Source: Varunaivibrio sulfuroxidans
Lineage (GTDB): Bacteria > Pseudomonadota > Alphaproteobacteria > Rhodospirillales > Magnetovibrionaceae
Reading direction: 5' to 3'
NCBI RefSeq assembly: GCF_029318635.1
Contig: NZ_CP119676.1
Coordinates: 2,617,001 to 2,681,000, forward strand
DNA: 64,000 nt
Shown here: piece by piece, positions 44,280-53,451 of the stretch
Position numbering within the stretch: the first letter of the stretch is position 1
Layout: every line of letters begins with the position of its first letter
Notes under the pieces: model-generated
Seen by the model: only the letters and a program-made list of their open reading frames with translations
What the model was told of the DNA's origin: nothing
Databases searched by the model: none
Position numbers and translations under genes: made by a program

Positions 44280-44602
44280 TGGTATCCTCCCAAAAGTAAA
44301 CAGATGCGCGGCGAAACATCGTGTTTCGACGCGCCGACGGCCGCGAAATGACACTCCCCTACGCCGTCCGTCCGATCCCTTGGGTCGGCGGGGCTTCGTT
44401 TTCGTCATTCGCGGCGGTGCAAAATTTCGCACGGCTTGCGAAAATTTCGCACCCCTTCATGTGACAAGTCAATGACTGTTTGGTGACTGTTCCGGGTATT
44501 ACATTCGTGGAGGTTTCTTGTGCCCTGTTTTATTTGTAATTTTTAGGACACATTTTTTTTACGGATATTTTCGCGGTATTTCTTGGGAGAGGAGGGAGGG
44601 AC
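44280..44602 (-). other. Promoter region of the dpp operon
   Basis: A 323-base gap between dppA and rimO with no coding frame of note. It holds two palindromic sites at 44417-44451 and an A+T-rich stretch at 44515-44580. No clear rimO terminator is seen. Confidence 0.6.
44417..44451. promoter_or_regulatory. Two operator-like palindromes upstream of dppA
   Basis: Site 1 GTGCAAAATTTCGCAC (44417-44432) is palindromic at 14 of 16 positions. Site 2 TGCGAAAATTTCGCA (44437-44451) is a perfect odd palindrome. They share AAAATTTCGCAC, with copies exactly 20 bases apart, two helical turns. About 140-160 bases upstream of the dppA start. Confidence 0.6.
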
Positions 44603-45955
44603 CTAAAAATCCGATTTAGGGGCTTTACCGTCGGCGCGAACGGCCCACAAATCGTATTCGTCGCCGGCGACGATGCGTGCGCGGATCATGTCGCCTTCGT
44701 TGATATCCTGGGCGTCGTCCAGCAAAACCGTGCCGTCGATTTCCGGGGCGTCGGCGTAGGTCCGTCCGACGGCGCCGTCGTCGTCAACCCGGTCGATCAG
44801 TACGTCGAAGGTGCGTCCGACCTTGGCCTTGGTGCGCGCGGCGCTGATTTCCTGTTGCAGGTCCATCAGGCGTTCCCAGCGGTCCTGCTTGATATCCTCG
44901 TCGATGTCCTCGGCGAGGGCGTTGGCCTGGGCCCCGGCGACCGCCTCGTATTTAAAACAGCCGACGCGGTCGAGCCGGGCTTCTTCGAGCCAGTCTAAAA
45001 GAAACTCGAATTCTTCCTCGGTCTCGCCGGGGAACCCGGTGATGAAGGTCGAGCGAACGGCGATGTCCGGGCACTGGGCGCGCCATTTTTCGATCCGACC
45101 CAGGATTTTTTCCTGGTGGGCGGGGCGGCGCATGGCTTTGAGGACGCGCGGGCTGGCGTGCTGAAAGGGGATATCCAAATAGGGCAGAATTTTGCCCTCG
45201 GCCATCAGCGGCACCAGGTTATCGACGTGGGGGTAGGGATAGACGTAATGCAGGCGCACCCACACGCCCAACGACCCTAGGGCCTCGGCCAGGGGGGCGA
45301 TCCGGGTTTCGACGGCGTTGCCGCGCCAGGTGTCGGCGGCATAGCCGGTGTCCAGGCCATAGGCCCCGGTGTCCTGGCTGATGACCAGCAATTCGCGCAC
45401 GCCGGCCTCGACCAGGCGTTCGGCCTCGCCCAGCACGTCGCCCGCTAAGCGGCTGACGAGCTTGCCGCGAATGTCGGGGATGATGCAGAAGCTGCAGTCG
45501 TGATTGCAGCCTTCGGAAATCTTCAAGTACGCGTAATGGCGCGGCGTCAGGTGGAGGCCTTCCTTGGGCACCAGATCGACGAAGGGGGCGTGCGCCGGCG
45601 GGCGGGCGCGGTGCACGGCGTCGATCACCGCCGCGTATTGGTGGGGGCCGGTGACCGATAGCACGTCGGGATGAACGGTGCGGATCGCGTTCTCGTCGAT
45701 CCCCATGCAGCCGGTGACGATGACCCGGCCGTTCCGGTTCATCGCCTCGCCGATGGCGTCCAGGGATTCCCGGCGGGCGCTGTCGAGAAAACCGCAGGTG
45801 TTGACCAGCACCACGTCGGCGCCTTCGAAACTGTCGGAAATTTGATACCCTTCGGCGGCGAGACGGGTCAATATCCGCTCGGAATCGACCAGGGCCTTGG
45901 GGCAACCAAGGCTGACGATACCCACCTTGGGCGGCGTTTTCGGCGGGGTATTCAT
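44603..45955 (-). CDS. rimO: RimO, ribosomal protein S12 methylthiotransferase
   Basis: 450 aa radical SAM enzyme that adds a methylthio group to an Asp of ribosomal protein S12. The N-terminal UPF0004 domain has [15 protein letters not shown] and NTCGF; the radical SAM cluster motif is CNHDCSFC; the C terminus contains a TRAM domain ([13 protein letters not shown] through [13 protein letters not shown]). [10 protein letters not shown] distinguishes RimO from MiaB. It is a single gene flanked by non-coding gaps on both sides. Confidence 0.95.
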   Translation of the reverse strand: MNTPPKTPPKVGIVSLGCPKALVDSERILTRLAAEGYQISDSFEGADVVLVNTCGFLDSARRESLDAIGEAMNRNGRVIVTGCMGIDENAIRTVHPDVLSVTGPHQYAAVIDAVHRARPPAHAPFVDLVPKEGLHLTPRHYAYLKISEGCNHDCSFCIIPDIRGKLVSRLAGDVLGEAERLVEAGVRELLVISQDTGAYGLDTGYAADTWRGNAVETRIAPLAEALGSLGVWVRLHYVYPYPHVDNLVPLMAEGKILPYLDIPFQHASPRVLKAMRRPAHQEKILGRIEKWRAQCPDIAVRSTFITGFPGETEEEFEFLLDWLEEARLDRVGCFKYEAVAGAQANALAEDIDEDIKQDRWERLMDLQQEISAARTKAKVGRTFDVLIDRVDDDGAVGRTYADAPEIDGTVLLDDAQDINEGDMIRARIVAGDEYDLWAVRADGKAPKSDF

Positions 45956-45981
45956 GATCCGTTGCGCTCCGTTGCGTTAAG

Positions 45982-46084
45982 GGGCCGACCTAGTGGTTTG
46001 AGTTTAACATTTGAGTCCGATGCAATTGGACACAAATGTGTGAAGAAATCAAACTGCAACAAAAAGATAGATAGTGGTCGGCCC
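45982..46084. repeat. Nested inverted-repeat element of 103 bases
   Basis: Outer arms GGGCCGACC (45982-45990) and GGTCGGCCC (46076-46084) are perfect. Inside are GTTTGA/TCAAAC (45996-46001, 46049-46054), ACATTTG/CAAATGT (46007-46013, 46033-46039) and GTCC/GGAC around a nine-base loop. The nesting predicts one long imperfect hairpin; it may be a small MITE-like element or a structured leader of rimO. Confidence 0.55.
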
Positions 46085-46199
46085 GATGGTTCGCGGGAGC
46101 GAAACGTCGGAGTCGATCCACTAGCACATAGCCCAGGAGGCAGGAAAATTCAATCGCCGCCCCGCTTTTCGCCCGAAGCGGCTTAGAGGCGGGGGAAAT

Positions 46200-46229
46200 G
46201 AAACGGTCGGCGCGAAGGCCGACCGTTTC
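46200..46229 (-). terminator. Hairpin after ald, probable terminator
   Basis: Arms GAAACGGTCGGC (46200-46211) and GCCGACCGTTTC (46218-46229) pair perfectly around six bases, 72 bases after the ald stop. The following minus-strand sequence is ATTTCCCCC, so the U-tract is weak. The arms share GGTCGGC with the outer arms of the nested element. Confidence 0.55.
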
Positions 46230-46300
46230 CTTGCCTAGCGCGTGCAACGCAAGACAGGCAATCGAGAATGTTCCGGGAGTCCCGAACGCCGTCGGTTCAA

Positions 46301-47425
46301 TCAAGCGCCGAGGGCGGTACGGGGGGCGGTGTAATCGTAACCGAGATCGTCGGCGACGGCCTTGTAGGTCACCTTGCCGCCGATCACGTTGAGACCCGCC
46401 AGCAGGTGGGCGTCGTCCAGCAGGGCCTGCGCGTAGCCCTTGTCGGCCAACGCCAGACCGAACGGCAGGGTGGCGTTGTTGAGGGCGTAGGTCGAGGTCC
46501 TGGGCACCGCGCCCGGCATATTGGCGACGCAATAATGTACGACGTCATCGACGATATAGGTCGGATCGGCATGGGTGGTGGCGTGGGAGGTGGCGAAACA
46601 GCCGCCCTGGTCGATCGCGACGTCAACCAGGACGCTTCCCGGCTTCATCGCCTTGACCATTTCGGCGCTGACCAGTTTGGGCGCCTCGGCGCCCGCCACC
46701 AGGACCGCGCCGACCACCATGTCGGCTTCCAGGACGTGACGTTCCAGGGCCTCGCGGGTCGAATAAACCGTTTTCAGCGCCGCGCCGAAGCGGTTGGTGA
46801 GGTGGCTGAGGACATTGACGTTGCGGTCCAGAACGGTGACGTCCGCGGCTTGGCCGAGGGCCATGTAAATGGCGTTTTCGCCGACCACGCCGCCGCCGAT
46901 GACGACCACTTTGGCGGGTTCCACGCCGGGCACGCCGCCCAGCAACATGCCGCGCCCGCCGTGGGCGCGCTCCAGGCTGTGGGCGCCGGCCTGCACCGAC
47001 ATCCGCCCGGCGACCTGGGACATCGGCGCCAGCAGCGGCAGGCCGCCATGGCTATCGGTGACCGTCTCGTAGGCGACGCAGACCGCGCCGCTATCGACCA
47101 GATCGCGGGTTTGATCGGGATCGGGCGCGAGGTGCAAATAGGTGAACAGGAGCTGGCCTTCACGCAGCATCTTGCGCTCGACCGCTTGGGGTTCCTTGAC
47201 CTTGACGATCATTTCCGCCTTGGCGAAGACGTCCTTGGCGTCGGCGGCGATCGCGGCCCCGGCGGCGACATAGTCTTCGTCGTTGCACCCGATGCCGACG
47301 CCGGCGTTGGTTTCGACCATCACGGCGTGGCCGTGGGCGACGAACTCGCGCACGCTGGTGGGCGTCAGGCCGACGCGATATTCATGATTTTTGATTTCCT
47401 TGGGCACACCGATCAGCATGGCCAT
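46301..47425 (-). CDS. ald: Alanine dehydrogenase
   Basis: 374 aa. It converts alanine to pyruvate and ammonia with NAD, or the reverse. The opening [33 protein letters not shown] and the nucleotide fold [13 protein letters not shown] are diagnostic, with the catalytic region at [19 protein letters not shown]. It is divergent from an Lrp/AsnC regulator, the usual arrangement for alanine-induced ald genes. It could also re-form pyruvate from alanine made by the pyruvate-dependent transaminase further on. Confidence 0.95.
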   Translation of the reverse strand: MAMLIGVPKEIKNHEYRVGLTPTSVREFVAHGHAVMVETNAGVGIGCNDEDYVAAGAAIAADAKDVFAKAEMIVKVKEPQAVERKMLREGQLLFTYLHLAPDPDQTRDLVDSGAVCVAYETVTDSHGGLPLLAPMSQVAGRMSVQAGAHSLERAHGGRGMLLGGVPGVEPAKVVVIGGGVVGENAIYMALGQAADVTVLDRNVNVLSHLTNRFGAALKTVYSTREALERHVLEADMVVGAVLVAGAEAPKLVSAEMVKAMKPGSVLVDVAIDQGGCFATSHATTHADPTYIVDDVVHYCVANMPGAVPRTSTYALNNATLPFGLALADKGYAQALLDDAHLLAGLNVIGGKVTYKAVADDLGYDYTAPRTALGA

Positions 47426-47538
47426 CTCCTTTAAATTGACGTTTTCGAGAAGCTGTTCCTTGATGCGTGCCGCATTATAAAATTGCGACTTTCAAGAGGG
47501 CCTTATCATAAGTCGTTCAGGGGTGGAATGTACTTGCT

Positions 47539-47590
47539 AAATTATGCCGTAATTTGCAGATAATGTTAATATCATTCGATTGAATTCAAT
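47539..47590. promoter_or_regulatory. Putative Lrp/AldR operator region
   Basis: AAATTA (47539-47544) and TAATTT (47550-47555) form an inverted repeat around TGCCG, flanked by GC on each side. ATTGAATTCAAT (47579-47590) is a perfect 12-bp palindrome 20 bases before the regulator start. Both lie in the divergent ald/lrp gap and suit the A+T-rich sites of Lrp-family proteins. Confidence 0.5.
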
Positions 47591-47610
47591 TATTTTCGAA
47601 GGAAGTTGTT

Positions 47611-48078
47611 GTGATTGATCTTGATGTCGTTGATCGTAAGATATTGGATCTGCTTCAGGAAGATGGGCGGATGACCAATGCGGAACTGGCCGATAAAATT
47701 AATTTATCGCCGTCGGCATGTCTGCGCCGGGTTCGCCGCCTAGAGGATGAAGGCGTGATCGCGGGCTATGTCATGTTGCTCGATCAGCGTGCGATCGGTC
47801 GGCCCGACGATATTTTCATCGAGATTACCTTGGTCAGTCAAAGCCAGGAGTGCCAAGAAGCCTTCGAGCGGGCGGTGCGCGAATGCCGAGACATCATGGA
47901 GTGTTATCTGATGGCCGGCGAGGCGGATTACCTGTTGCGCGTCGCCGCCGCGGGAACCGCCGATTACGAACGCATCCACAAAAGTCACCTGTCGCGGCTT
48001 CCCGGCGTGTCGCGCATTCGCAGCAATTTCGCCTTGCGCACGGTGTGCAAGACCACCGCGTTTACCTGCCGTATTTGA
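47611..48078 (+). CDS. Lrp/AsnC-family regulator, probable ald activator
   Basis: 155 aa. The helix-turn-helix is in MTNAELADKINLSPSACLRRVRRLE, given here as the recognition region, followed by the RAM ligand-binding domain with ECYLMAGEADYLLRV. The start is a GTG at 47611 behind GGAAG. Divergence from ald implies alanine-responsive control of that gene, as described for AldR-type regulators; autoregulation is likely from the palindrome close to its own start. Confidence 0.9.
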   Translation: MIDLDVVDRKILDLLQEDGRMTNAELADKINLSPSACLRRVRRLEDEGVIAGYVMLLDQRAIGRPDDIFIEITLVSQSQECQEAFERAVRECRDIMECYLMAGEADYLLRVAAAGTADYERIHKSHLSRLPGVSRIRSNFALRTVCKTTAFTCRI

Positions 48079-48095
48079 ACTCCGAGGGCCTGACC

Positions 48096-49421
48096 CTAAA
48101 GAAGATCGCGCAATTTGTAATAGGCCATCGCCAACACCAGGGCGGGCATGCGCATGAATTTTCCGCCGGGGAAACGGGTGTGGGGGATACGCGTGAAGAC
48201 ATCGAACCGTTCGGCGGTTCCGGCGACGGCGTCGGCCATCAGCTGACCGGCCAGGCCGGTGAGGAAAACGCCGTGTCCCGAGAAGCCGTGGGCAAAATAA
48301 ATGTTATTCGCCAGCCGTCCGAAATGGGGCAATCGGTTCATGGTGATGGCGACGTTACCGCCCCAAGCGTAATCGATGCGGGCGTCCGCGAGTTGGGGGT
48401 AGACCTTGGCCATGGTCCGGCGCATGGTGCGTTCCAGGTTGAACGGCGCGACCCCGGAATAGCTGACCCGCCCGCCGAAAAGCATCCGCCGATCGGCGGA
48501 TTTGCGAAAATAATTGAGGACGAAATTGACGTCGGCGACGGCGTCGTCGTCCGGTAAAATGGTGTCGTTCAACGCCGCACTCAAAGGTTCGGTGGCGATG
48601 ATATAGGTGCCCACCGGCATGATCTTGCCCGCGATATCGGGCTGTAGGTCTTCGATATAGGCGTTGGTCGCCAAAATCAGGTGATCGCACGAAACGCCGC
48701 CGCCGGGAGTCGCGATGCGGGTTTTTTGTCCGGCGCGCCGGGCGGGCGTGATTTGCGTCGCGGGGCTTTGCTCGAAGATCGCGGCCCCGGCGTGCTCGCC
48801 CGCCCGCGCCAGCCCCAAGGTGTAATTGAGCGGATGCAGGTGGCCGCTGTGGGGATCATGCAACGCGCCGACGTAATGGGCGCTGCCGGTCCTCTGCACG
48901 GTTTCTTCGCGCGACAGCAGGCGCGTGCCGGGATAATCGCCGCCAAGATCGCCGCCGACGGCGTCGTGCTCGGCCTTCATGTCTTCCAGGTCGCGAATTT
49001 GCCGAGGCTTCACGGCGGCGTGCAGATGCCCCCATTTGAGGTCGCAGTCGATGTCGTGGCGCGTGATGAGGTCGTCCAGCAGCGTCTGCGATTGCCGCCC
49101 CAGCTCCCAGAGCTTTTGCGCATCGTCGCGCCCGACCAGAGCGGCGATTTGGGTGAGGGTGCGGTTGTACCCGACGATCGCCTGCCCGCCGCTGCGCCCC
49201 GACGCGCCCCAGCCGACCCGGCGCGCTTCGAGCACGATCACCTTATAGCCCTTTTGCGCCAGATGCAGCGCCGCCGAGGCGCCGGTCATCCCCGCCCCAA
49301 GAACGCACACGTCACACGATACGTCGCCCTTCAAGGGCGGGCGGAGGGTCGTGGTGCTTGCGCTCGCGGCATAATAGGAGGGGGCGTGAACATCGCCGTC
49401 ACGGTGAATGTTGTCCTTCAT
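48096..49421 (-). CDS. puuB: PuuB-like gamma-glutamylputrescine oxidase
   Basis: 441 aa FAD-dependent oxidoreductase of the DAO family. The dinucleotide fold is VLGAGMTGASAALHLAQKGY, then VGWGASGRSGGQ, both as in PuuB. The C-terminal AWGGNVAITMNRLPHFGRL and YFAHGFSGHGV segments bind flavin. It should oxidise gamma-glutamylputrescine to the aldehyde with release of ammonia and hydrogen peroxide. The gene is convergent with the Lrp gene and divergent from puuD and puuA. Confidence 0.88.
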   Translation of the reverse strand: MKDNIHRDGDVHAPSYYAASASTTTLRPPLKGDVSCDVCVLGAGMTGASAALHLAQKGYKVIVLEARRVGWGASGRSGGQAIVGYNRTLTQIAALVGRDDAQKLWELGRQSQTLLDDLITRHDIDCDLKWGHLHAAVKPRQIRDLEDMKAEHDAVGGDLGGDYPGTRLLSREETVQRTGSAHYVGALHDPHSGHLHPLNYTLGLARAGEHAGAAIFEQSPATQITPARRAGQKTRIATPGGGVSCDHLILATNAYIEDLQPDIAGKIMPVGTYIIATEPLSAALNDTILPDDDAVADVNFVLNYFRKSADRRMLFGGRVSYSGVAPFNLERTMRRTMAKVYPQLADARIDYAWGGNVAITMNRLPHFGRLANNIYFAHGFSGHGVFLTGLAGQLMADAVAGTAERFDVFTRIPHTRFPGGKFMRMPALVLAMAYYKLRDLL

Positions 49422-49793
49422 GAGAGACGGCCCTCTTTTTGCGCGTGGTGGTGACTGTTCGGGTCAAGCTCGATCCTCAATAATGCGGTGTTGCACCGGG
49501 TCTTTGTCAAGACTATCCAACATTTTTTTGATGCTCCGCGGATAGCTTTAATTTTTAAAAACACTTGGCGATGCGTAAAAATCATACAAATTAATTTTAT
49601 ATAACAATCATGTATAAGGATTATTTTAGCTTGTCGTTGTGATAATCTTCTCTCTTGTAAGGTTTTTTTCGCCATGATAGCGTTAAAAATAATCATCAAG
49701 CATTCAGGGTGCGCGCGCCTTTTTTAATGGCAGGTGCGGCGCGACGCGAAATGTGCGACGCTAAAGCGTTTCAACAGGGAAGTGACTTCGATC
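49422..49793. other. Divergent promoter region between puuB and puuD
   Basis: A 372-base gap, strongly A+T-rich at about 49540-49710. It must contain promoters for both directions and is the natural place for PuuR-type operators, but I find only a weak inverted repeat TTATA/TATAA (49597-49617). A minus-strand frame at 49418-49699 looks non-coding. Confidence 0.6.
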
Positions 49794-50591
49794 ATGCGCC
49801 CCAGGGTTAAGCCGGTTGTTGGTGTATCGACGTGCGTGAAGGATGTTGACGGCTTCGCCAATTACGCCGTCGCCATGAAGTATGTTGACGCCCTGGCCCA
49901 CGGCGGCGACGTCACGCCGATTTTGATCCCCGCGCTGGGGGAAATCCTGGCCATCGACGATATTCTGGGATTGGTCGATGGATTGATGTTGACGGGCAGC
50001 ATGTCCAATATCGAACCGCACCACTACGGCGCGCCGCCCAGCGTTTCGGGGACCCTTCACGATCCTCTGCGCGACGCCACAACCTTGCCGATGATCCCCG
50101 CCGCCGTCGCCGCCGGTCTTCCGGTGTTTGCGATCTGCCGCGGCTTTCAGGAATTGAACGTGGCCTATGGGGGAACCCTGCATCAGCGCGTTCACGAAGT
50201 CGCGGGCAAGATTGATCATCGTGAGGATCGCAGCTTAACGCCGGAAGGTTATTTCGCCCCGGTCCACGACATCGCGCTTGCGCGTGAGGGGTATTTGGCG
50301 CGCTTGTTGGGGCGCGAAAAAATTCGCGTCAATTCCTTGCACGGCCAGGGGATCGACCGCCTGGGCGATGCCCTGACGATCGAAGGGGTCGCCCCGGACG
50401 GTCTGATCGAGGCGGTCAGCGTCACGGGGGCGCAAACCTTCGCCCTTGGGGTGCAATGGCATCCCGAATGGAAGGTGATGGAAAACGCCATCTCGCGCGC
50501 CCTATTTGCGGCCTTTGGCGACGCCTGCCGCGCGCGCCTCGATAGCGCCGCCGCCCGTTGGCGGTCCGATGGAGGGGGCGAACATGCCTGA
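49794..50591 (+). CDS. puuD: PuuD-like gamma-glutamyl-GABA hydrolase
   Basis: 265 aa class I amidotransferase-like hydrolase (peptidase C26). Nucleophile elbow FAICRGFQE, the SLHGQGID segment and the triad His-Glu in VQWHPEW match PuuD. It releases glutamate and GABA from gamma-glutamyl-GABA. The ATG at 49794 gives the usual start (VKPVVGVSTC); upstream in-frame GTG adds an unlikely basic stretch. It overlaps the puuA start by eight bases. Confidence 0.9.
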   Translation: MRPRVKPVVGVSTCVKDVDGFANYAVAMKYVDALAHGGDVTPILIPALGEILAIDDILGLVDGLMLTGSMSNIEPHHYGAPPSVSGTLHDPLRDATTLPMIPAAVAAGLPVFAICRGFQELNVAYGGTLHQRVHEVAGKIDHREDRSLTPEGYFAPVHDIALAREGYLARLLGREKIRVNSLHGQGIDRLGDALTIEGVAPDGLIEAVSVTGAQTFALGVQWHPEWKVMENAISRALFAAFGDACRARLDSAAARWRSDGGGEHA

Positions 50592-51924
50592 CGTTGCGCA
50601 ATGGTGCCGGGAACACGGCATTACCGAAGTGGAATGCATGGTGCCCGATATGTCGGGAATCGCGCGGGGTAAAATTTTGCCCGCGGAAAAATTTTTGAAG
50701 GGGATCGACGGCGATTCTCATCGGTTGCCGGAAAGCGTTTTCGTCCAATCGGTGACCGGGGACTTTCCCGATAACAACGATATCGTTTCGGTGGTCGATC
50801 AGGACGTGATCATGCGCCCCGATCCCGAGACCATCCGCCCGGTCCCCTGGTATGACGAACCGACCGCCCAGGTAATCTGCGATTGCTGCTATCCCGACGG
50901 GCGCCCGGTCGATATTTCCGCCCGTCAGGTCTTGCGCCGGGTGCTTCAGCTTTACGAAAATAAGGGATGGGCGCCGCTGATCGCCCCCGAGGTCGAACTG
51001 TTCTTGGTGAAGGTTAACGACGATCCCGATTATCCCTTGTTGCCGCCGGTGGGGCGTTCGGGGCGCGCCGAAACCGGACGTCAGGCATTCGGCATCGACG
51101 CCACCAATGAGTTCGATGCCGTTTTCGAGGATGTTTACGATTACTGCGAGGCGCAGGAAATCGATATCGACACCCTTAACCACGAAGGCGGCGTCGCCCA
51201 GATGGAGGTCAATTTCCTTCACGGGGACGGGCTGTCGTTGGCCGATCAGGTGTTTATGTTTAAGCGCACCGTGCGCCAAACGGCGATTTCGCACAAAATA
51301 TACGCCACCTTCATGGCCAAGCCGATGCAACGCGAACCGGGCAGCTCCATGCATATCCATCAGAGCATCGTGGACATGGAAACGGGTGAGAATATTTTCT
51401 CCCTGCCGGACGGCGGCGATTCCGGTCTGTTTCTCTCTTATATCGCGGGGTTGCAGAGATATGCGCCGTCAATGATGGCGTTGTTCGCCCCCAACGTGAA
51501 TTCATATCGCCGTTTCACTTATGAAGAAGCCCCGATCAACGTCCATTGGGGATTGGATAACCGTAGTTGCGGGTTGCGTGTGCCCAGATCCGCCCCGCAG
51601 GCGCGAAGGATCGAGAACCGTCTTCCCGGCGCCGACGTCAATCCTTACCTGTGTATCGCCGGCACCCTGGCGTGTGGCTACCTGGGCATGGTCGAGGGAC
51701 TGACGCCCAGCGAACCGACCCAGGACAACGCTTATGTCCTTCCCCGTCGCCTGCCCCGCCACCTGTCCGACGCCCTCGACCGCCTGGAAGGCAGCGAGCA
51801 GATCGCGATGGTCTTGGGCGAGCGTTTCGTCAAGGCGCTGTGTTCGGTGAAACGGGGCGAATTGAAAACCTACGAGCAGGTCATCAGTTCGTGGGAGCGC
51901 GAACACCTTCTGTTGAACGTCTAG
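50584..51924 (+). CDS. puuA: PuuA-like gamma-glutamylputrescine synthetase (paralogue 2)
   Basis: 446 aa glutamine synthetase fold. Motifs include ECMVPDMSGIARGKIL, IAPEVELFLV, NHEGGVAQMEVNF, GSSMHIHQS, DNRSCGLRVPRS and RIENRLPGADVNPY. It joins glutamate to putrescine with ATP, the first step of the Puu route. The ATG at 50584 follows GGAGGGGG and lies inside the puuD end. Linkage with puuB, puuD and potFGHI makes this the best candidate of the three paralogues for putrescine. Confidence 0.9.
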   Translation: MPDVAQWCREHGITEVECMVPDMSGIARGKILPAEKFLKGIDGDSHRLPESVFVQSVTGDFPDNNDIVSVVDQDVIMRPDPETIRPVPWYDEPTAQVICDCCYPDGRPVDISARQVLRRVLQLYENKGWAPLIAPEVELFLVKVNDDPDYPLLPPVGRSGRAETGRQAFGIDATNEFDAVFEDVYDYCEAQEIDIDTLNHEGGVAQMEVNFLHGDGLSLADQVFMFKRTVRQTAISHKIYATFMAKPMQREPGSSMHIHQSIVDMETGENIFSLPDGGDSGLFLSYIAGLQRYAPSMMALFAPNVNSYRRFTYEEAPINVHWGLDNRSCGLRVPRSAPQARRIENRLPGADVNPYLCIAGTLACGYLGMVEGLTPSEPTQDNAYVLPRRLPRHLSDALDRLEGSEQIAMVLGERFVKALCSVKRGELKTYEQVISSWEREHLLLNV

Positions 51925-51987
51925 GGTATTGAACGTGCCGATCGCTTGGTGATGGTCGGTGGAATTTTTGGTTTGGAGCACCTTCTT

Positions 51988-53358
51988 ATGAGCACCGTTC
52001 TCAACAGCACCCGACAGTGGCAGGATGAAGACCGCGATCATCACCTGCATCCCTTCACCGACATCAATGTCCTGAAGAAAAAGGGCGCGCGCATGATTAC
52101 CCGCGGCGAAGGCGTTTACCTGTGGGACAGCGAGGGCGAAAAAATCATCGACGGCATGGCCGGTCTGTGGTGCGTCGGTTTAGGGTACGGGCGCAAGGAA
52201 CTGAGCGCGGCGGCGGCGCGCCAGATGGACCAGTTGGCTTATTACAACACGTTTTTTCAGACCTCGACCATGCCCGCGACCGAACTTTCCGGGCTTCTGG
52301 CGGAGGTCACCCCGGAAGGCTTCAACCACGTTTTTTACGGCTGTTCCGGCTCGGAATCCAACGATACCGTGGTCCGTCTGGTGTGGCGCTATTGGGATAT
52401 GCGGGGTAAGCCCGGCAAGAAAACGATCATTGGGCGCATCAACGGTTATCATGGCTCGACCCTGGCGGGGGCGAGTCTGGGGGGGATGGGCTTCATGCAT
52501 GCCCAGGGGCCGTTGCCGCTGCCCGGTTTCGTGCACATCGAACAGCCCCATTGGTACGTTAACGGCGGCGATCTTAGCCCCGCCGAGTACGGCCTGAAGG
52601 CGGCGCGCGCGCTTGAAGAAAAAATCGCCGAATTGGGCGCCGAGACCATCGGCGCCTTTATCGGCGAGCCGATCCAGGGCGCCGGCGGGGTGATCGTGCC
52701 GCCCGAGACCTATTGGCCGGAGATTGAGCGAATCTGCCGCGCCAACGACATTTTGTTGATTTCCGACGAGGTGATTTGCGGCTTCGGGCGCACCGGCAAC
52801 TGGTTCGGTTGCGAGACCTTCGGGTTCGAGCCCGATATCATGACCATGGCCAAGGGAATGTCGTCGGGTTATGCGCCGATTTCGGGGGTCATGGTCAAAG
52901 ATCATATCGTCGAGACGATCGGCGACGGCGGCGAGTTCGCCCACGGCTATACCTATTCCGGCCACCCGGTGTCGTGCGCCGTGGCGCTGGCGAATATCAC
53001 GATCCTGAAAGATGAGAAAATCATCGACATCGTGCGTACCGACACCGGGCCGTATTTTCAGAAACGCCTGGGCGAATTCGCCGATCATCCCTTGATCGGC
53101 GAGGTGCGGGGGAAGGGCTTGGTCGGCGCGGTGCAGATCGCGCGCGACAAAAAAAGTCGGGCCCTGTTCGACGATGTCGGGCGGGTTGGTGGAATTTGTC
53201 GCGATCACTGCTTCGAAAATGGCTTGATCATGCGCGCTTCGGGGGATTCGATGCTGTTGTCGCCGCCCCTGGTGGTCACGCGCGCCGAGATCGACGAGAT
53301 GATGGACAAGGCGCGGATGTGCCTTGACTTGACGGCCAGGGATGTCGGCCTGTCGTAG
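51988..53358 (+). CDS. spuC: SpuC-like polyamine:pyruvate aminotransferase
   Basis: 456 aa class III PLP-dependent transaminase. The PLP lysine lies in MTMAKGMSSGYAPISG, with the preceding LLISDEVICGFGRTG and the early YGCSGSESNDTVVRLVWRY typical of omega-amine:pyruvate transaminases such as SpuC. It moves the amino group of putrescine or related diamines to pyruvate, giving alanine, which ald could recycle. It offers a second way into 4-aminobutyraldehyde besides the Puu route. ATG at 51988 follows GGAGC. Confidence 0.87.
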   Translation: MSTVLNSTRQWQDEDRDHHLHPFTDINVLKKKGARMITRGEGVYLWDSEGEKIIDGMAGLWCVGLGYGRKELSAAAARQMDQLAYYNTFFQTSTMPATELSGLLAEVTPEGFNHVFYGCSGSESNDTVVRLVWRYWDMRGKPGKKTIIGRINGYHGSTLAGASLGGMGFMHAQGPLPLPGFVHIEQPHWYVNGGDLSPAEYGLKAARALEEKIAELGAETIGAFIGEPIQGAGGVIVPPETYWPEIERICRANDILLISDEVICGFGRTGNWFGCETFGFEPDIMTMAKGMSSGYAPISGVMVKDHIVETIGDGGEFAHGYTYSGHPVSCAVALANITILKDEKIIDIVRTDTGPYFQKRLGEFADHPLIGEVRGKGLVGAVQIARDKKSRALFDDVGRVGGICRDHCFENGLIMRASGDSMLLSPPLVVTRAEIDEMMDKARMCLDLTARDVGLS

Positions 53359-53451
53359 GCGGCGTTTTTGGGGACGACGGATTTGGGGAGCGTCCGTAAG
53401 TTTGCGTCGCGCCGTGTGGCGTGACGTTTGCGATTTATCTGGGAGGTGAAC

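Larger units (their letters stand above)
45956..46300. other. Intergenic region rich in inverted repeats
   Basis: A 345-base gap between ald and rimO, both on the minus strand. It holds the nested inverted repeats at 45982-46084 and the hairpin at 46200-46229. No coding frame with a ribosome site is seen. It has no tRNA-like cloverleaf that I can draw. Confidence 0.6.

Noticed and set aside
42603-44351. 582-residue plus-strand frame antisense to dppA
   Set aside because: Complete overlap with dppA, which has a signal peptide, GTG start with GGAGG and family motifs; the frame is a composition artefact.
49418-49699. 93-residue minus-strand frame upstream of puuB
   Set aside because: Sits in the A+T-rich divergent promoter region and lacks coding character or a ribosome site.
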